From the NCBI RefSeq assembly GCF_000143415.4, contig NW_003314266.1, positions 4,021,766-4,078,358 on the forward strand: a stretch of 56,593 nt of DNA. The letters run 5' to 3'. The position numbers and the translations under genes were made by a program. Shown here in pieces: positions 22,039-32,277 of this stretch (the first letter of the stretch is position 1; each line of letters opens with the position of its first letter). The notes beneath the pieces were generated by a model. It was not told the origin of the DNA. It saw only the letters and a list, made by a program, of their open reading frames with translations, and did no database searches. The DNA is from Selaginella moellendorffii. Taxonomy: Eukaryota > Streptophyta > Lycopodiopsida > Selaginellales > Selaginellaceae.

Positions 22039-23680
22039 CTAGAACATCCACTGTGCGTTTTTTCTTCCGTGGTTCGGTTCCGGGTAAGGCAGAGTTAGTG
22101 TTTCTCTCAGCTTGTCCTCGTATAATTGATCAGCAGCCAATGCATCTACGGAGAACAAAGAAAAAACACGATTTTGGATGACAAACAATTGACAAAGAGA
22201 TCACCTTCGTATTCATGGCGAGCGTGTGACTGAGCAACAAGATCAGCGGCTTGTTTGCTCCGTACTTGAGTCTGTAGAGCCTGATACAAGTCTTGCTTCG
22301 ACTGTAAAGCAAAAGATCGCATTACCTAGTCTATAAACTTTCAAGAGAGAAAATCATTACCATCTTAGCCTCGAGCGACTGCCTTTGCTTCTCCAGCTCC
22401 ATGGCTCTCATCTCAGCCTGTAGCTTCTCTAGCTCGATCCGTTTCTCCTCGTCCCGAGTTCTCTGAAGTTGCTCTGGAGAGAAAACAAAAACACGTAAGT
22501 TGCAGTGATCACCAATCCTTCACGTACCTTTGAACTTGAGCTGTGCCTCTCTCTCCTCATGAACTCTCATCATCAATCGCTTCCTCTTCTCCTCCTGGTA
22601 CTGCTGTTCCTCGTCCTTCCGCCGCCACTCCTCGTCAACCTCCTGCTGGATGATCGCCTCCATCTCGGCATCGTCGGCCATTTGCTTGGCCATCACCTCC
22701 TTGAGATACGCCGCGTACGCCACAGCCTCTTGCCGCTGCTTCTCCCGGAGCTGCCGCTCCTGGTTCTCCTCGGCTCTCTCTCTCTCGCTCACCATGTTGA
22801 CGAGCATGGCGTCCGAGTGCTTCTCATCCATCAGCTCCTTCTTCCGGTTATCCTTGACTTGGTCGTTGTAGCGCATCGTCTCCTGGGATTCCTGCTGGGC
22901 CTTTTGCCGGCGATGGGCTTGGAGAGCTCGCAGCTCCGCGTCCTCGTCCTGCCACTTCCTCACCAATTGCCGCATCTCGTCCTCGAACGAATCCCTCTCC
23001 TCGTCCCGGAGCCTCTGGACCAGCGAGATTTGCTCTTGCAAGATCTCCATGGCCTCCTTCTTGCGCGTCTTCTTGAGCATCAGGTCCTGGAGCTCCTCCT
23101 CCTGCGCGCGCTGCCGGTCCAGCTCCATGATCTCCTTGGTCGTCAATCGCTCCTCATCCTGGAGCCGCTTCTTGGCCAGATTTGCCTCGCGCTGCTTCTT
23201 CCGGATCTCCTCCGCCTTGAGCACCGCCATCTTGGAGTTCTGGAGCCGCATGTCGTCGCAGCCCTCCCGGAACACGCGATCCAGCTGCTGGTCGGCGTAG
23301 GTCTTATCCCTGGCGATTCTTTCCTCCCGGAGCTGCCGCCCTCGGGCCTCAAGCCACGCCCGGCGCTCGCCGAGATTCATCGTCGCCGTGTGGAGCTCGC
23401 AATGCAGCGTCTCCGCCTCCTCCCGGAGCAAATCCCCCAGCCTCTGGCGCTTCTCCGCCAGCTGCCGCGCCTTGAGCGCCATGGCCGATTTCTCGCTTTC
23501 CATCTTTGCCCTGAACCGGAGCTTGGGCTCGTTGGATTGCTCGAATTCGGCGCAGCGCATGAGATGCTCGTACTCGTTGACGTGATCCACGCGGGCCTGC
23601 CGCGCCTCCTCATACTGCCGCTGCTTGTAGATCCGGTCCTCGTTCGCCGGGAGGCGCTTGGGATGATAGAACGTCGACAT
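22039..23680 (-). CDS. CFAP53: CFAP53 (CCDC11)-like ciliary coiled-coil protein
   Basis: Four exons (23680-22528, 22473-22361, 22301-22205, 22145-22039) encode 489 residues, almost entirely charged coiled coil rich in E, R, K and Q: a trichoplein/TPH-type protein. QLDRVFREGCDDMR near residues 130-145 corresponds to KLDQQFRERCEELR in animal CFAP53, and the N-terminal MSTFYHPKRLP is non-helical. CFAP53 is a microtubule inner protein of motile cilia and centriolar satellites. In a seedless vascular plant it would act in sperm flagella. Introns are 55-60 nt with clean GT-AG ends, and the total coding length is an exact multiple of three. Large antisense frames on the plus strand are by-products of the codon bias. 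Confidence 0.75.
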
Positions 23681-24114
23681 TACGGGGAAATGCCGATCAA
23701 GAACAACGAAATATCACTCCTGGAGCAAAATCTGCCTCAAGAACAAACGAAATATCAATCCTGGGAGCAAGATCTGCCTAGGGAAACGAAGAATGCCGGT
23801 CAAGAACAAGAGAAATATTGATCAGGACGCGAGAAATCTAGCCCAGGGGGGGAAGAACCGCGAAGAGGCATCCGGTAGAAACAAGAAAGATACACTGATC
23901 GATCCAATCTACCAGCGACACGCCGCCGCGATCACGCGATCATCGATTCTACCTACAAGAACCCTAAAAACGAAGAAAGAAGGGCGGAGAGCAGAAAAGG
24001 CGGGCGGACGGTTGAAAGACGAGAGCCCGCGCTCGGTGAGAAGAAACTAGGGCTGACGTGGAGTTAACGGAAATTAACAAACCGGTTAGAGTCCGAGCCT
24101 TTTGTGCCCATTTT

Positions 24115-24842
24115 TTAAGCTCCATGTTGGATGGGCTTGAGAGGATGGGCTTTGATCGCAGTTAGATCAAGCGTGGATTCCATTTCGTCGTCCAACTCTC
24201 CTACCACAGCGCTGCCAAGAACAAAAAAATTTTAGATCGATCGAAGAATCGAGAGTTCTTACATGTTGTCGCCTCTGATAATGTACAATCCCAAGACATG
24301 CTGCTCTACTCCAGTCTGGAAGGAAGAAACGATCAAAATCGTCGCAAACTGCTGGGAGTGGAGTGAAAGAGAAAACAAAAAGAGGAGGATCGGAAGCTAG
24401 AAATGCGAGAAGAAAGACTTTGCGAAAAATCCTGGCAAGGAAGCAATGGGAGAAAACCGAAAAGAGCTCAAGGAAAAATCGACAAGGGACGATCGAGAAA
24501 GAGTGGAAGGATTGGAAGCTCGAAATGCGAGAGAAGAAAGACGCACCGTTGTGGAGTAGACCCTCTCGTGCGATTCATCGATGATTAAGTTCGTCGCCTG
24601 ATCGTATCCCTTGAGCATTCCCTGGAGAAGAAAAAAAATATCGAGACTAGAGATCAATCGGTGGGACGCGAGCGAGCTTACCACGATGTTCCGCCCATCG
24701 TTTGTGATGACAGAGATGAGCTCTGCGAGCAAGAAAACCCTGATTTTTAGCACCAGAACAAGAGCGAGAATGATTGGGAGCGAGGGAGCTACTTACGATT
24801 GACGAGGTATTCCAAGCCGGTGTCCTTGTTGGCGCTGGCCAT
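24115..24842 (-). CDS. LSM8: U6 snRNA-associated Sm-like protein LSm8
   Basis: Five short exons (24842-24797, 24722-24682, 24621-24547, 24315-24263, 24211-24115) encode 103 residues, the usual size. The Sm1 motif is ISVITNDGRNIVGMLKGYDQ followed by ATNLIIDESHERVYS. The Sm2 motif is LGLYIIRGDNIAVVGELDDE. The C terminus HPLKPI is typical of LSm8. LSm8 defines the nuclear LSm2-8 ring that binds the 3' end of U6 snRNA for splicing. The long third intron (about 230 nt) is unusual here. The gene shares a 100-bp divergent promoter with the SWD2 gene. Confidence 0.93.
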
Positions 24843-24942
24843 TCCCGCTCGAGCCGAGCTTGGAAAGCCCCCTTTATGGAAGAACCCTAAAAACTAGCCC
24901 TATGCTTCATTTCAAATTCTAGCGAAGGCGCTGGCTGGATGA
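24843..24942. promoter_or_regulatory. 100-bp bidirectional promoter (LSM8 / SWD2)
   Basis: The start codons of LSM8 (minus) and the SWD2 homolog (plus) are separated by only 100 bp. Both 5' leaders and the core promoters must fit here. The spacer includes AACCCTAAAAAC, a telobox-like AACCCTAA motif common in plant ribosome and RNA-processing gene promoters. Confidence 0.7.
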
Positions 24943-26465
24943 ATGGAGATCACGGACGAGCTCGTCGGCACCATGTTCGCTGGAGCAGTCTTCAAAGATT
25001 GTGTGAGCGCTCGGCGCGAGGTCTTTCTCGTCTCGGCGAGCTGAAAGGATTTTATTTTTTCGCAGGGAGGGAAGATTAATTCCCTGGATTTTAATCCTTC
25101 CGAGGATCTGCTTGTCACGGCTTGCGACGACGAATCCATTCGTCTCTACGACACTGCAAATGCCAAGTATGATCGATTTCCTCCACGCTTGTTGCTGAGA
25201 TTCTGGGTTTTGCGATTGCTTTCTAGGCTCACAAAGACGACTCAAAGCAAAAAATATGGCGTGGACCAAATTTGCTTCACGCATTCTTCCCATTCGGTCG
25301 TGTGTTCTTCCAAGAATGGATGGGATGGTAAGTTTGTGATTCGCAAAAAATCACTTCGAAAAAATTCTCTTTGGTATTTTGTTCTCCTAGAGTCCCTGAG
25401 ATATCTGGATTTGAGCAAGAACACTTACCTACGTTATTTCAAGGGGCATCGAGATAGGTACGATCTCTCCCTTTTTTTTTGGAGAGAAGAACTTGACTGT
25501 GTTGTGGCTTGCTTCTTTCAGAGTTGTTTGCTTATGCGTAAATCCCAAGAGCCAAATTCTTATGTCGGCTTCTCTAGACAACACCGTTAGAATATGGGAC
25601 CTCCGATCAAACGTTTGTCATGTCAGTAAGAACAGGAGGCTATTTCTTACTTGTTGATTTACCAGTTCCATTTTTTTGATCTTGTAGGGATTGATTCGCG
25701 TGCATGGAAGACCATCCGTAGCTTACGATCACAGTGGAGTTGTTTTTGGAGTGAGCATGGACGGGGGTGCCATCAAACTCTTTGACGCTCGAATTTTCGA
25801 AAAGGTGCGTGTTTGAGTTATTTCTTTCTGGTTCTTGTTCTTGTTTGAAGGTTTTCTCTCGTAACAGGGGCCGTTTGATACGTTTTATATACAAGACTCC
25901 ACAGCCGAGGTCTCGGGCATGAAGTTTAGCAGCGACGGCAAGCTCATGCTAGCTTCGACCACGGATAGCAATGTTTATGTGCTAGACGCTTTCAATGGCA
26001 AACAGGTCCGTTTCTTGTGATCGTTATCGAAAGTTTATTTGTTTTTGTTTCATCAGCTTCATGTCCACAAGCTGGAGCCTTGTCCGGACGGAGGAACTTT
26101 GGAAGCTTCGTTCAGTCCCGATGGTCAAGTGATAATATCTGGTAACACTTCTAGCAAATTGTCATCTCAAGCTTGGCATTGAACTTACAGGTTCTGGAAA
26201 TGGCACTCTTCATGCATGGAATGCTGTCACGGGTGCTGAGGTAAGTTTATGTTCTGTTTTGCGAGAAAGAACACATCGTTCTTAACTTGAGGAGCATTGA
26301 CAGATTGCTACCTGGACAAGTAGCGACGGTGTTCCTTCCGTCGTGAAATGGGATCCACGACACTTAATGTTTGCCAGTGCTGCAAGCGTACTTACGTTTT
26401 GGATCCCAGATGTAACCAAGCTCAATACGCCTAGACAATCACATAATCAGTACAACTATTACTAA
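24943..26465 (+). CDS. SWD2/WDR82 homolog (WD40 protein of COMPASS)
   Basis: Ten exons (24943-25002, 25066-25166, 25227-25327, 25391-25457, 25522-25621, 25688-25804, 25868-26005, 26057-26141, 26191-26240, 26304-26465) give 326 residues. WD repeats are clear: INSLDFNPSEDLLVTACDDE, IRLYDT, LMSASLDNTVRIWDLRS, GAIKLFDAR and SGNGTLHAWN. The spacing and the C-terminal FWIPD match SWD2/WDR82 (Arabidopsis S2La/S2Lb). This protein is a subunit of the Set1/COMPASS H3K4 methyltransferase and of 3' end-processing assemblies. Introns are 50-65 nt. It ends 65 bp from the convergent SKIP31-like gene. FY, a partner-class 3' end factor, lies 13 kb away, probably by coincidence. Confidence 0.9.
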
Positions 26466-26530
26466 GGTACAATCGTTACAAAACAAGTGCTCTGTACACT
26501 TTGGGTTTCCTTTCTTTTTTATTGTTCCAG

Positions 26531-28043
26531 TTAGCAGCACCGAAGGGCTCTCTCAAACTCCCGATCATCCCTACAATTGTAGCCGAGGCTGTAAGCTCGA
26601 GCTGAATCAACAACATTTGCGTTAGTCAAGCACGCAATGCAAGAACATCACGACGAGTTTTACCAAGTCTGCCAGTTCCTAGAAACGGTTCCGGTTCTTC
26701 TGCTGCTACCAGCTGAGGCCCTTCCTGGTTGACATTCAAACGAGGCTTTAGAACGAAGAACCAGAGAGCACGAAACGCTTGCTACTTACGTTGGCCTCGT
26801 CCTCCTCTCCATCCTCTTCAACTGGAAACACACAAGGATCAAAACAGCGACCAGAAATCTTACAGACGTTATAGTTGGGACTCATGACGATCTCGCGACA
26901 AGCATCGCCACAAACTGGAACAAGCAACGCGAAACAGTGAGAAAAGAGGACGACGGACAAGCGACTTTCAAGCTTACAGTGCGCGCATCCGGTCTTCTCA
27001 CAGATATAGACATCGCCAATCTGGTGATACGAGCAAGTTCTCCCTGAACAAGTGTGAGAGCCACTGTAAACTTCCGAGAGTTTGTGACTGCGCCTCCACT
27101 GGGTCACCTGGTCGGCAATGGACGGGTCAAACACTCCAAGTTCGTCCTTGATCTGCGAGAACATCCAAGTTCTGGATGAGTGAAAGAAGAAAAGATTGAA
27201 ACGATCACCTGTGAAGGAACCGGTGCTTGGCTACGCTTTGCGATCTCCATTTGCAAGTAGTACTCTCGAAACTCGGTGTTCCTCAGCGACGCGATCACGT
27301 CGGCCTTGTCTTTCTGAAGCAACGAAGTAAAGTTAATCCCATGAGAGGAACAATTTGATCGCATGCCTCAAAGTAAAGCTGCTTCCACTCGATGCTAGAA
27401 AGCTTGCAAAAAGGCGGAGGACCCCATCGAAGAAAATAGCTGCGTTGAATTGTAAGAAAAAAACTGGTTTCTTATGGTAGAAAAGTAACTCACAGTTTTT
27501 TCCAAAGTGTTTCGTCCGAGGCCACACGTCGAAGATAATGGCAAACTTTAGCGCAGCTCGACAAATCCTGGAACGATCGATCGTAGAAAAATGAAGCGTA
27601 GCAAAGGTTTTAAGCACAGATCTTACCTCTGGCGAGAGGAACTTGAGAATGTTGCGAAACAAATCGGGTGGGATCTTCCGAAACTCGCCACTCTCGATGC
27701 AATCGAGATCCTCGATTCGGCGCTTCTTGGCGAGAGGCTGGATGGATTCTTCTTCCTGCGCAAAGAAGAAGAACATTAGCATTAGTTCTAAGTTAAAGAA
27801 ACTAGCAAACCAAACGAAGAACTAAAAGGAATAGAGAAAAAAAATCTATAGAACTGTAGTAGAAAGTAAAACCTCTTCTTGCTCCACTGCGAGATCCTCG
27901 TCCTCCTCCTCCATCACCTCCGCCTCTAGAAACTGGGCGATTGCATCGTCCTCCTCCTCCTCGCCACCGCCATCTTCTTCCAAGCTCGCATCCCCCATCT
28001 TTCCCTCCTCCCCCTCATCCTCTTCGCGGGAAAATTCAGCCAT
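26531..28043 (-). CDS. SKIP31: F-box protein SKIP31-like
   Basis: Nine exons (28043-27873, 27755-27627, 27567-27494, 27439-27367, 27313-27209, 27152-26978, 26914-26790, 26745-26664, 26601-26531) give 334 residues. The acidic N terminus (DDAIAQFLEAEV) leads to an F-box (IPPDLFRNILKFLSPEDLSS, then CAKVC and SDETLWKKL). Next come EFREYYLQMEIAKRSQAP, a Cys-rich segment (HTCSGRTCSYHQIGDVYICE, CGDACREIV), and the hallmark C terminus ARAYSLGYNCRDDREFERAL. This follows Arabidopsis SKIP31 throughout. It should be the substrate receptor of an SCF ubiquitin ligase. The fourth intron (27366-27314) starts with GC, since no GT donor keeps the frame. An in-frame upstream ATG at 28217 exists, but 28043 fits the family length better. 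Confidence 0.9.
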
Positions 28044-28365
28044 AGCCGAAGGGAAAGAAAGAACCCCTCTTTGCCCCAAAACCCTCAGCTCGCGATCCAC
28101 CAGCGCTGGCCTCAAGATCGGCGAGATCCGCCCGAGCGCCACTCCCCCGCCAGCGCCACCCTTGGAGCTCACCTCCATCGCCATCCCCCCAGCAGCTCTA
28201 GAGCTTCCATTTCCCACGTCGCGGCCGCGGGCATTTAAGAGGAAGCTCTAGGCCGGGCGCTCCGGCGAGCAAGAACGAATTCCTTTTCCAAACCGACTCC
28301 CTTTTGTACGGCGCCTGCACGGAGCCACACGGTAGGGAATATCCTATTTCGTACGGAGAGATGCC
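28044..28365. promoter_or_regulatory. Divergent intergenic region (SKIP31-like / PPR)
   Basis: About 320 bp between the two start codons. It is GC-rich near the SKIP31 side, where an open frame continues to 28217 as probable 5' leader. No clear TATA box was seen. Confidence 0.4.
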
Positions 28366-30501
28366 TTGTTCTTCTTCCTCTCGCTGATGCTAAGCAGCGG
28401 CGGCGCTGCCATCGACAAGCTCGGCATCGTCTCGATTCTCCGCCAATGCGCGAGCACGCGCGCGATCTCCGATGGGCGGCGGATCCACGGGCAGATCGTG
28501 GCGGCGGGGCACGGCGGCGACACCCTGCTGTGCAATCTCCTCGTCCAGATGTATGGCAGCTGCGGCAGCGTCGACGAGGCGATGGCGGTGTTCCTGGACG
28601 CGCCCAGCCGCAAGAACATCTTCTCCTGGAGTATCGTCATCACGGTTCTCGTCCACAACGGGGAGATCTCCATCGCCAGCGAGGTCTTCCGCAAGATGCC
28701 CCAGCACTCGCCCTTTTGCTGGAACTCGATGATCCAGGGGTTTGCTCGCAGCGAGCTCATGGAGGAATCCAAGCTCGCGTTCGATGCGATGCCCCAACAG
28801 GATCTCATCGCCTGGACGACGCTCATCACTGGATTTGCCGCGACGGGACACTCGATCCACGCGAAGAGGGCGTTCGATCGGATGCCACAGCACGATCTAG
28901 TCTCTTGCAACGCGATGCTCACGGCATTTGCCCAGAATGGTCATCTGGAAGAGGCGCACAGGCTGCGAGAGGAGATGCCACACAAGGACGTGTTCTCCTG
29001 GAACACGATGATCAAGACCCTCGCGGATCAGGGGTTGGCGATCCAGGCGAGATCGATGCTCCAGAGAATGCCCCAGCACAATCTCGTCTCGTGGAACGCC
29101 GCGATCCGGGTGTTTGCCAAGAGCGGGCAAATCGCCGACGCGAAAGAGGTGTTTGATTCATCGCGCGAGAGGAACGTCGTGTCGTGGACGACGCTGGTGT
29201 CCGGATTCGTCACCGCCGGCGCGATCGATCGCGCGAGAGTGATCCTCGATCGAATGCCGCAGCAAAACTCGGTGTCCTGGAACAATCTCCTCGCGGCGCA
29301 CGGACAGAACAGGAGGATCGATCTGGCGCTGGCGGCGTTCCAGCGAATCGAGGACAAGAACGTCTACTCGTGGAACTCGCTGATCCAGGCGTTTGTGGAG
29401 GCCGATCGATTGGAGGACGCGAGGAGCCTGTTCGAGAGAATGCCACAGCGGGGATTGCCGTCGTGGAACTCGATGATCTCCGCCCACGGCGAGGCCGGCG
29501 ATTGCGCGGCCGCGCGAGAGATCTTCCAGGCCATGCCCGATAGAAACCTAATCTCCTGGAACGCGATGGTCCAGGCGCTAGCCCTCGAGGGCCATATCCA
29601 AGAAGCTCGAGCGGTGTTTGACGCTGCCGGGAATCGAAACGCGAACACCTGGACCACGATGCTCGGGGCATATGCCTCGGGCGGGAAAACCGACGGCGCG
29701 ATGGGCGTCTTTCAAAAGATGCCGTACCACGACACGGTGGCGTGGACGGCCATGATACACGCCCACGCCAAGGGCGGGGATTTGCCCACCGCGCGCCGGA
29801 TGTTCGACACGTGGCAAGGCAACCATGACGTTGTGGCCTGGAATGCGATGATCGCTGGCTATGCGCAGGACGGGCATAGCGGGACGGCGCTAGGGTTCTT
29901 CAGGCTCATGGATCTGGAAGGGATCGCCCCGAATTCTATCAGCTTTGTGTGCGTGATTGATGCGTGCGCCACCGACGCCGCGATTTCCAGGGGAAGAATC
30001 GTGCATTCGGTCATCCGCCAGGACGATCCGGCGCAGCTCAGGGTCTCGTTCGTCGCGAATTCGCTGCTCAACATGTACGCGAAGTGTGGCAAGCTGGAGG
30101 AGGCGCGCGCGGTGTTTGATTCCATGGCGTCCCCAAATATGATGTCCTGGAACGCGATGATCTCGGCGTATGCGCAAAACGGCCATAGCTGGGAAGCTCT
30201 GGATCTCTCCCGCGCCATGGAGCAGCACGGGATCGATCCAAACGGGGTCACATTCGTCAGCAATCTCTTCGCTTGCAGCCACGCCGGGCTCATCGCGGAT
30301 GGATGGAGATATTTCACAGCGATCTCGCCAGATTATGGGCTGGAGGTGACGATCGATCACTACATTTCGGTGATAGATCTACTGGGGCGCGCGGGGCAGA
30401 CCGATGAGGCCTGCGAATTGATGCACAGCATGCCATTCGAGCCGGATTTCGCCGCCTGGACGACGCTCCTCTCCTCGTGTAAGACGAGCCTGGAGAACTG
30501 A
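28366..30501 (+). CDS. PLS-class pentatricopeptide repeat protein, C-terminally truncated
   Basis: Single-exon gene of 711 residues (703 if the second ATG at 28390 is used) with about 18 PPR units: LLVQMYGSCGSVDEAMAVF, IFSWSIVITVLVHNG, VSWNNLLAAHGQNRR, VVAWNAMIAGYAQDG, FVANSLLNMYAKCGKLEEA and more. It reaches PDFAAWTTLLSSCK, where PLS proteins normally continue into the E domain, and stops seven codons later. The sequence immediately downstream (from 30514) is a fragment of the FY gene, so the original 3' end was probably lost in that rearrangement. Repeats are intact and the frame is clean, so it may still be functional as a pure PPR array. An organellar RNA target is inferred. Confidence 0.85.
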   Translation: MFFFLSLMLSSGGAAIDKLGIVSILRQCASTRAISDGRRIHGQIVAAGHGGDTLLCNLLVQMYGSCGSVDEAMAVFLDAPSRKNIFSWSIVITVLVHNGEISIASEVFRKMPQHSPFCWNSMIQGFARSELMEESKLAFDAMPQQDLIAWTTLITGFAATGHSIHAKRAFDRMPQHDLVSCNAMLTAFAQNGHLEEAHRLREEMPHKDVFSWNTMIKTLADQGLAIQARSMLQRMPQHNLVSWNAAIRVFAKSGQIADAKEVFDSSRERNVVSWTTLVSGFVTAGAIDRARVILDRMPQQNSVSWNNLLAAHGQNRRIDLALAAFQRIEDKNVYSWNSLIQAFVEADRLEDARSLFERMPQRGLPSWNSMISAHGEAGDCAAAREIFQAMPDRNLISWNAMVQALALEGHIQEARAVFDAAGNRNANTWTTMLGAYASGGKTDGAMGVFQKMPYHDTVAWTAMIHAHAKGGDLPTARRMFDTWQGNHDVVAWNAMIAGYAQDGHSGTALGFFRLMDLEGIAPNSISFVCVIDACATDAAISRGRIVHSVIRQDDPAQLRVSFVANSLLNMYAKCGKLEEARAVFDSMASPNMMSWNAMISAYAQNGHSWEALDLSRAMEQHGIDPNGVTFVSNLFACSHAGLIADGWRYFTAISPDYGLEVTIDHYISVIDLLGRAGQTDEACELMHSMPFEPDFAAWTTLLSSCKTSLEN

Positions 30502-30513
30502 AAGTCCATTTGC

Positions 30514-31022
30514 AATGTAGCGACCTCCGTGGATTACACATTTACCTCCAGGTAGAAATTTTTCTCTTTTTCTTCACGTACTGTTTTGGTAATTCGAGAA
30601 TGTTGATAGGTCCGAAGGTGGCAGCGAAACTATACGGGAGCTTATCACGACAAACCAGCAACGAATTTGAGCACAAAGTTCGTGCGCTGCTCGACTAACA
30701 ACGTCCGCTGCTCGATCAACAGAGTTTTGGTAAGGGCTCCCAAAGTGGGGAATTCACTCTCTGAATGGATTGTCACTTAACAAAATCTCTTCCACAGGTC
30801 GATGATCTGGAGCCACAGTGAAAATTGGATGTCACAAGTATGTCTTATTATTTCCTTGTGCTATGCTCTTATCTTACATGTTAGGTATGTCGATACTGAG
30901 CTAATAAGTCAGCTCACAGAGAACCGGTACGAGATTTAAGGTAGCACTGCGCGTTTTTTTACTAATCTAAGTACGGCTCTAAAGTTCTTGTAGTGTTCTG
31001 ATGACAGAGATCAGATTGATCG
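30514..31022 (+). pseudogene. FY (polyadenylation factor) pseudogene fragment
   Basis: Colinear with 39,590-40,450 of the intact FY gene, both exons and introns. GTGGATTACACA, CTACCTCCAG/CACCTCCAGGTAGAA-like and GTGGCAGC(G/A)AAACTAT words are followed by CTGCTCGATCAACAGAGTTT, GTCGATGATCTGGAGCCACA and GCTCACAGAGAACCGGTACG. Intron 2 with part of exons 2-3 is deleted, as are the exon 3/4 junction and half of exon 4. Because introns are partly kept, this is a genomic duplicate and not a retrocopy. It has no start codon and no open frame. Confidence 0.85.
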
Positions 31023-31026
31023 TAAC

Positions 31027-31095
31027 ATAATGCCGGCGTGGCTTCCGCCCACGAAGAGTTCCTCGTGGAAAGGATGCCACGCCAATGCTGCACCA
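31027..31095 (-). pseudogene. Inverted FY exon 12 fragment
   Basis: The reverse complement matches 41,035-41,108 of FY, including the end of the intron (TTTATTTTGGTGCAGC) and exon 12 coding for the [10 protein letters not shown] segment, with only a few substitutions. It is inverted relative to the adjoining FY fragment, so the duplicate was rearranged after or during copying. Confidence 0.8.
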
Positions 31096-31389
31096 AAATA
31101 AAGAGGTGTTCAGTTCACTCTATGCTGTAAGTTGAAACACTTACCTTGATTACTTATCCCTTCAGCTAGTTAATGCCCGTTTACCATTGCTATACTGTAT
31201 TTTTGTGACCATGCATGTTAGCTATGACCTCTATTTCACACAAGAAGCATAAGACTTTATGAATTTTTGCACGGTCAACGCTCCGGTCCACACTCCATAG
31301 TCCACGCTAATCTAAACTTAGCTTTTCCACTCCACCGTCCCCACTCAGTCCTGCTCTCCACCTTATCCCGCACACGATGCTAACCTTCG

Positions 31390-31870
31390 AAGTTGATGAC
31401 CTTTGTCGTTCCAGAAGTTCCATGCTCCATTTTCTACAGCGCTCCATGCTTTTGGGAGTATGACCTTTGCCGCATGCTCCCGGCTCTCTCCAGACTCCGA
31501 TATCCCGCTCCAAGCTCTTTTATCCTCCCTGCTCCTCCAAATTTCGAGCTCCAAGCCACGCTCCATGTTCCAAATGTCTATGTTCCAAGCTCCAAAGCTC
31601 TTTCGTGAAAGTCATGCTCCATCCATGCTACAGGATCTTTTACCTACAAAGGCCAAGCTCTCACGCTCCTTGTTCCACACTTCCATGATCTCCATGCTAT
31701 TGGAACTGGGAAAATTCAAGCTCCCAGCCACGCTCTATGTTCTTCAACGCTTCAAGCTCTTTTATGCTCGTTGCTCCTCCAAATTCCGAGCTGTATGTTC
31801 CAAACTCCAAAGCTCCTTCGTGGTTCCAGCTCCCTCCACGCTCCAGTGCTCACAGCGTGCACAGTTTCCT
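31390..31870. repeat. Imperfect ~242-bp tandem repeat of CTCCA-rich sequence
   Basis: Dense in short words such as GCTCCA, AAGCTC and CATGTTCCA. A longer block (AAGCTCTTTTAT, then TGCTCCTCCAAATT, then CGAGCT) occurs at about 31,512 and again at about 31,754, so a unit near 242 bp is duplicated imperfectly. Open frames here reflect simple composition and not a gene. It sits between FY fragments. Confidence 0.6.
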
Positions 31871-31929
31871 GGCATCCCATTATCCTTTTTCTTTAAAGCA
31901 GCCATAATGGAGAGCCTTTTGTGGATCTA

Positions 31930-32000
31930 GAATATGGAGAACTACAGACTATTAATGAACGCACTTCTGGACACCTAGTGCTGAATGTGGTTTTGCAGCC
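31930..32000 (+). pseudogene. Possible FY 3'-end fragment
   Basis: GAATGTGGTTTTGCAGCC at about 31,983-32,000 is identical to the 3' splice site and start of the last exon of the intact FY gene (41,907-41,924), with a loosely similar TATTAAT stretch before it. It is short, but its position downstream of the other FY pieces makes common origin likely. Confidence 0.4.
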
Positions 32001-32277
32001 CGAGAAAGATCAAAGATCAAGCATGAGGAAATGCAGTGACTGTACAATAACTTTTTTTATGATGTCGTGAGGATACATGGATCATGAGGTTTTAGGTTTT
32101 CTGGAAGGGTTGATGTTTAACTAAATATACCTTAGCCTCAATAAAGCAGATCTGGCTCCTTTTTGCACGCAGGCCTCACGTCTGCCACCTTGCGGTGTTC
32201 AGTTCCTTAGCATTCTTTCTTCTCTCCCTCCCATACTCTCTCAGCTCGCCCATTGGAATCATCTGAGAAGGGTTCTT

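Noticed and set aside
22505-23821. Long open frame (438 codons) on the plus strand, leucine-rich
   Set aside because: It is antisense to the first exon of the CFAP53-like gene. The Leu-rich product mirrors Glu/Lys/Gln codons of the coiled coil and has no family features.
28366-30501. Antisense and shifted frames within the third PPR gene
   Set aside because: They are shadows of a strongly biased coding sequence; the PPR motif order is on the plus frame only.
31307-31930. Overlapping frames of 60-175 codons
   Set aside because: They fall in the CTCCA-rich repeat. The Ser/Pro/Leu/Phe composition follows from the repeat.
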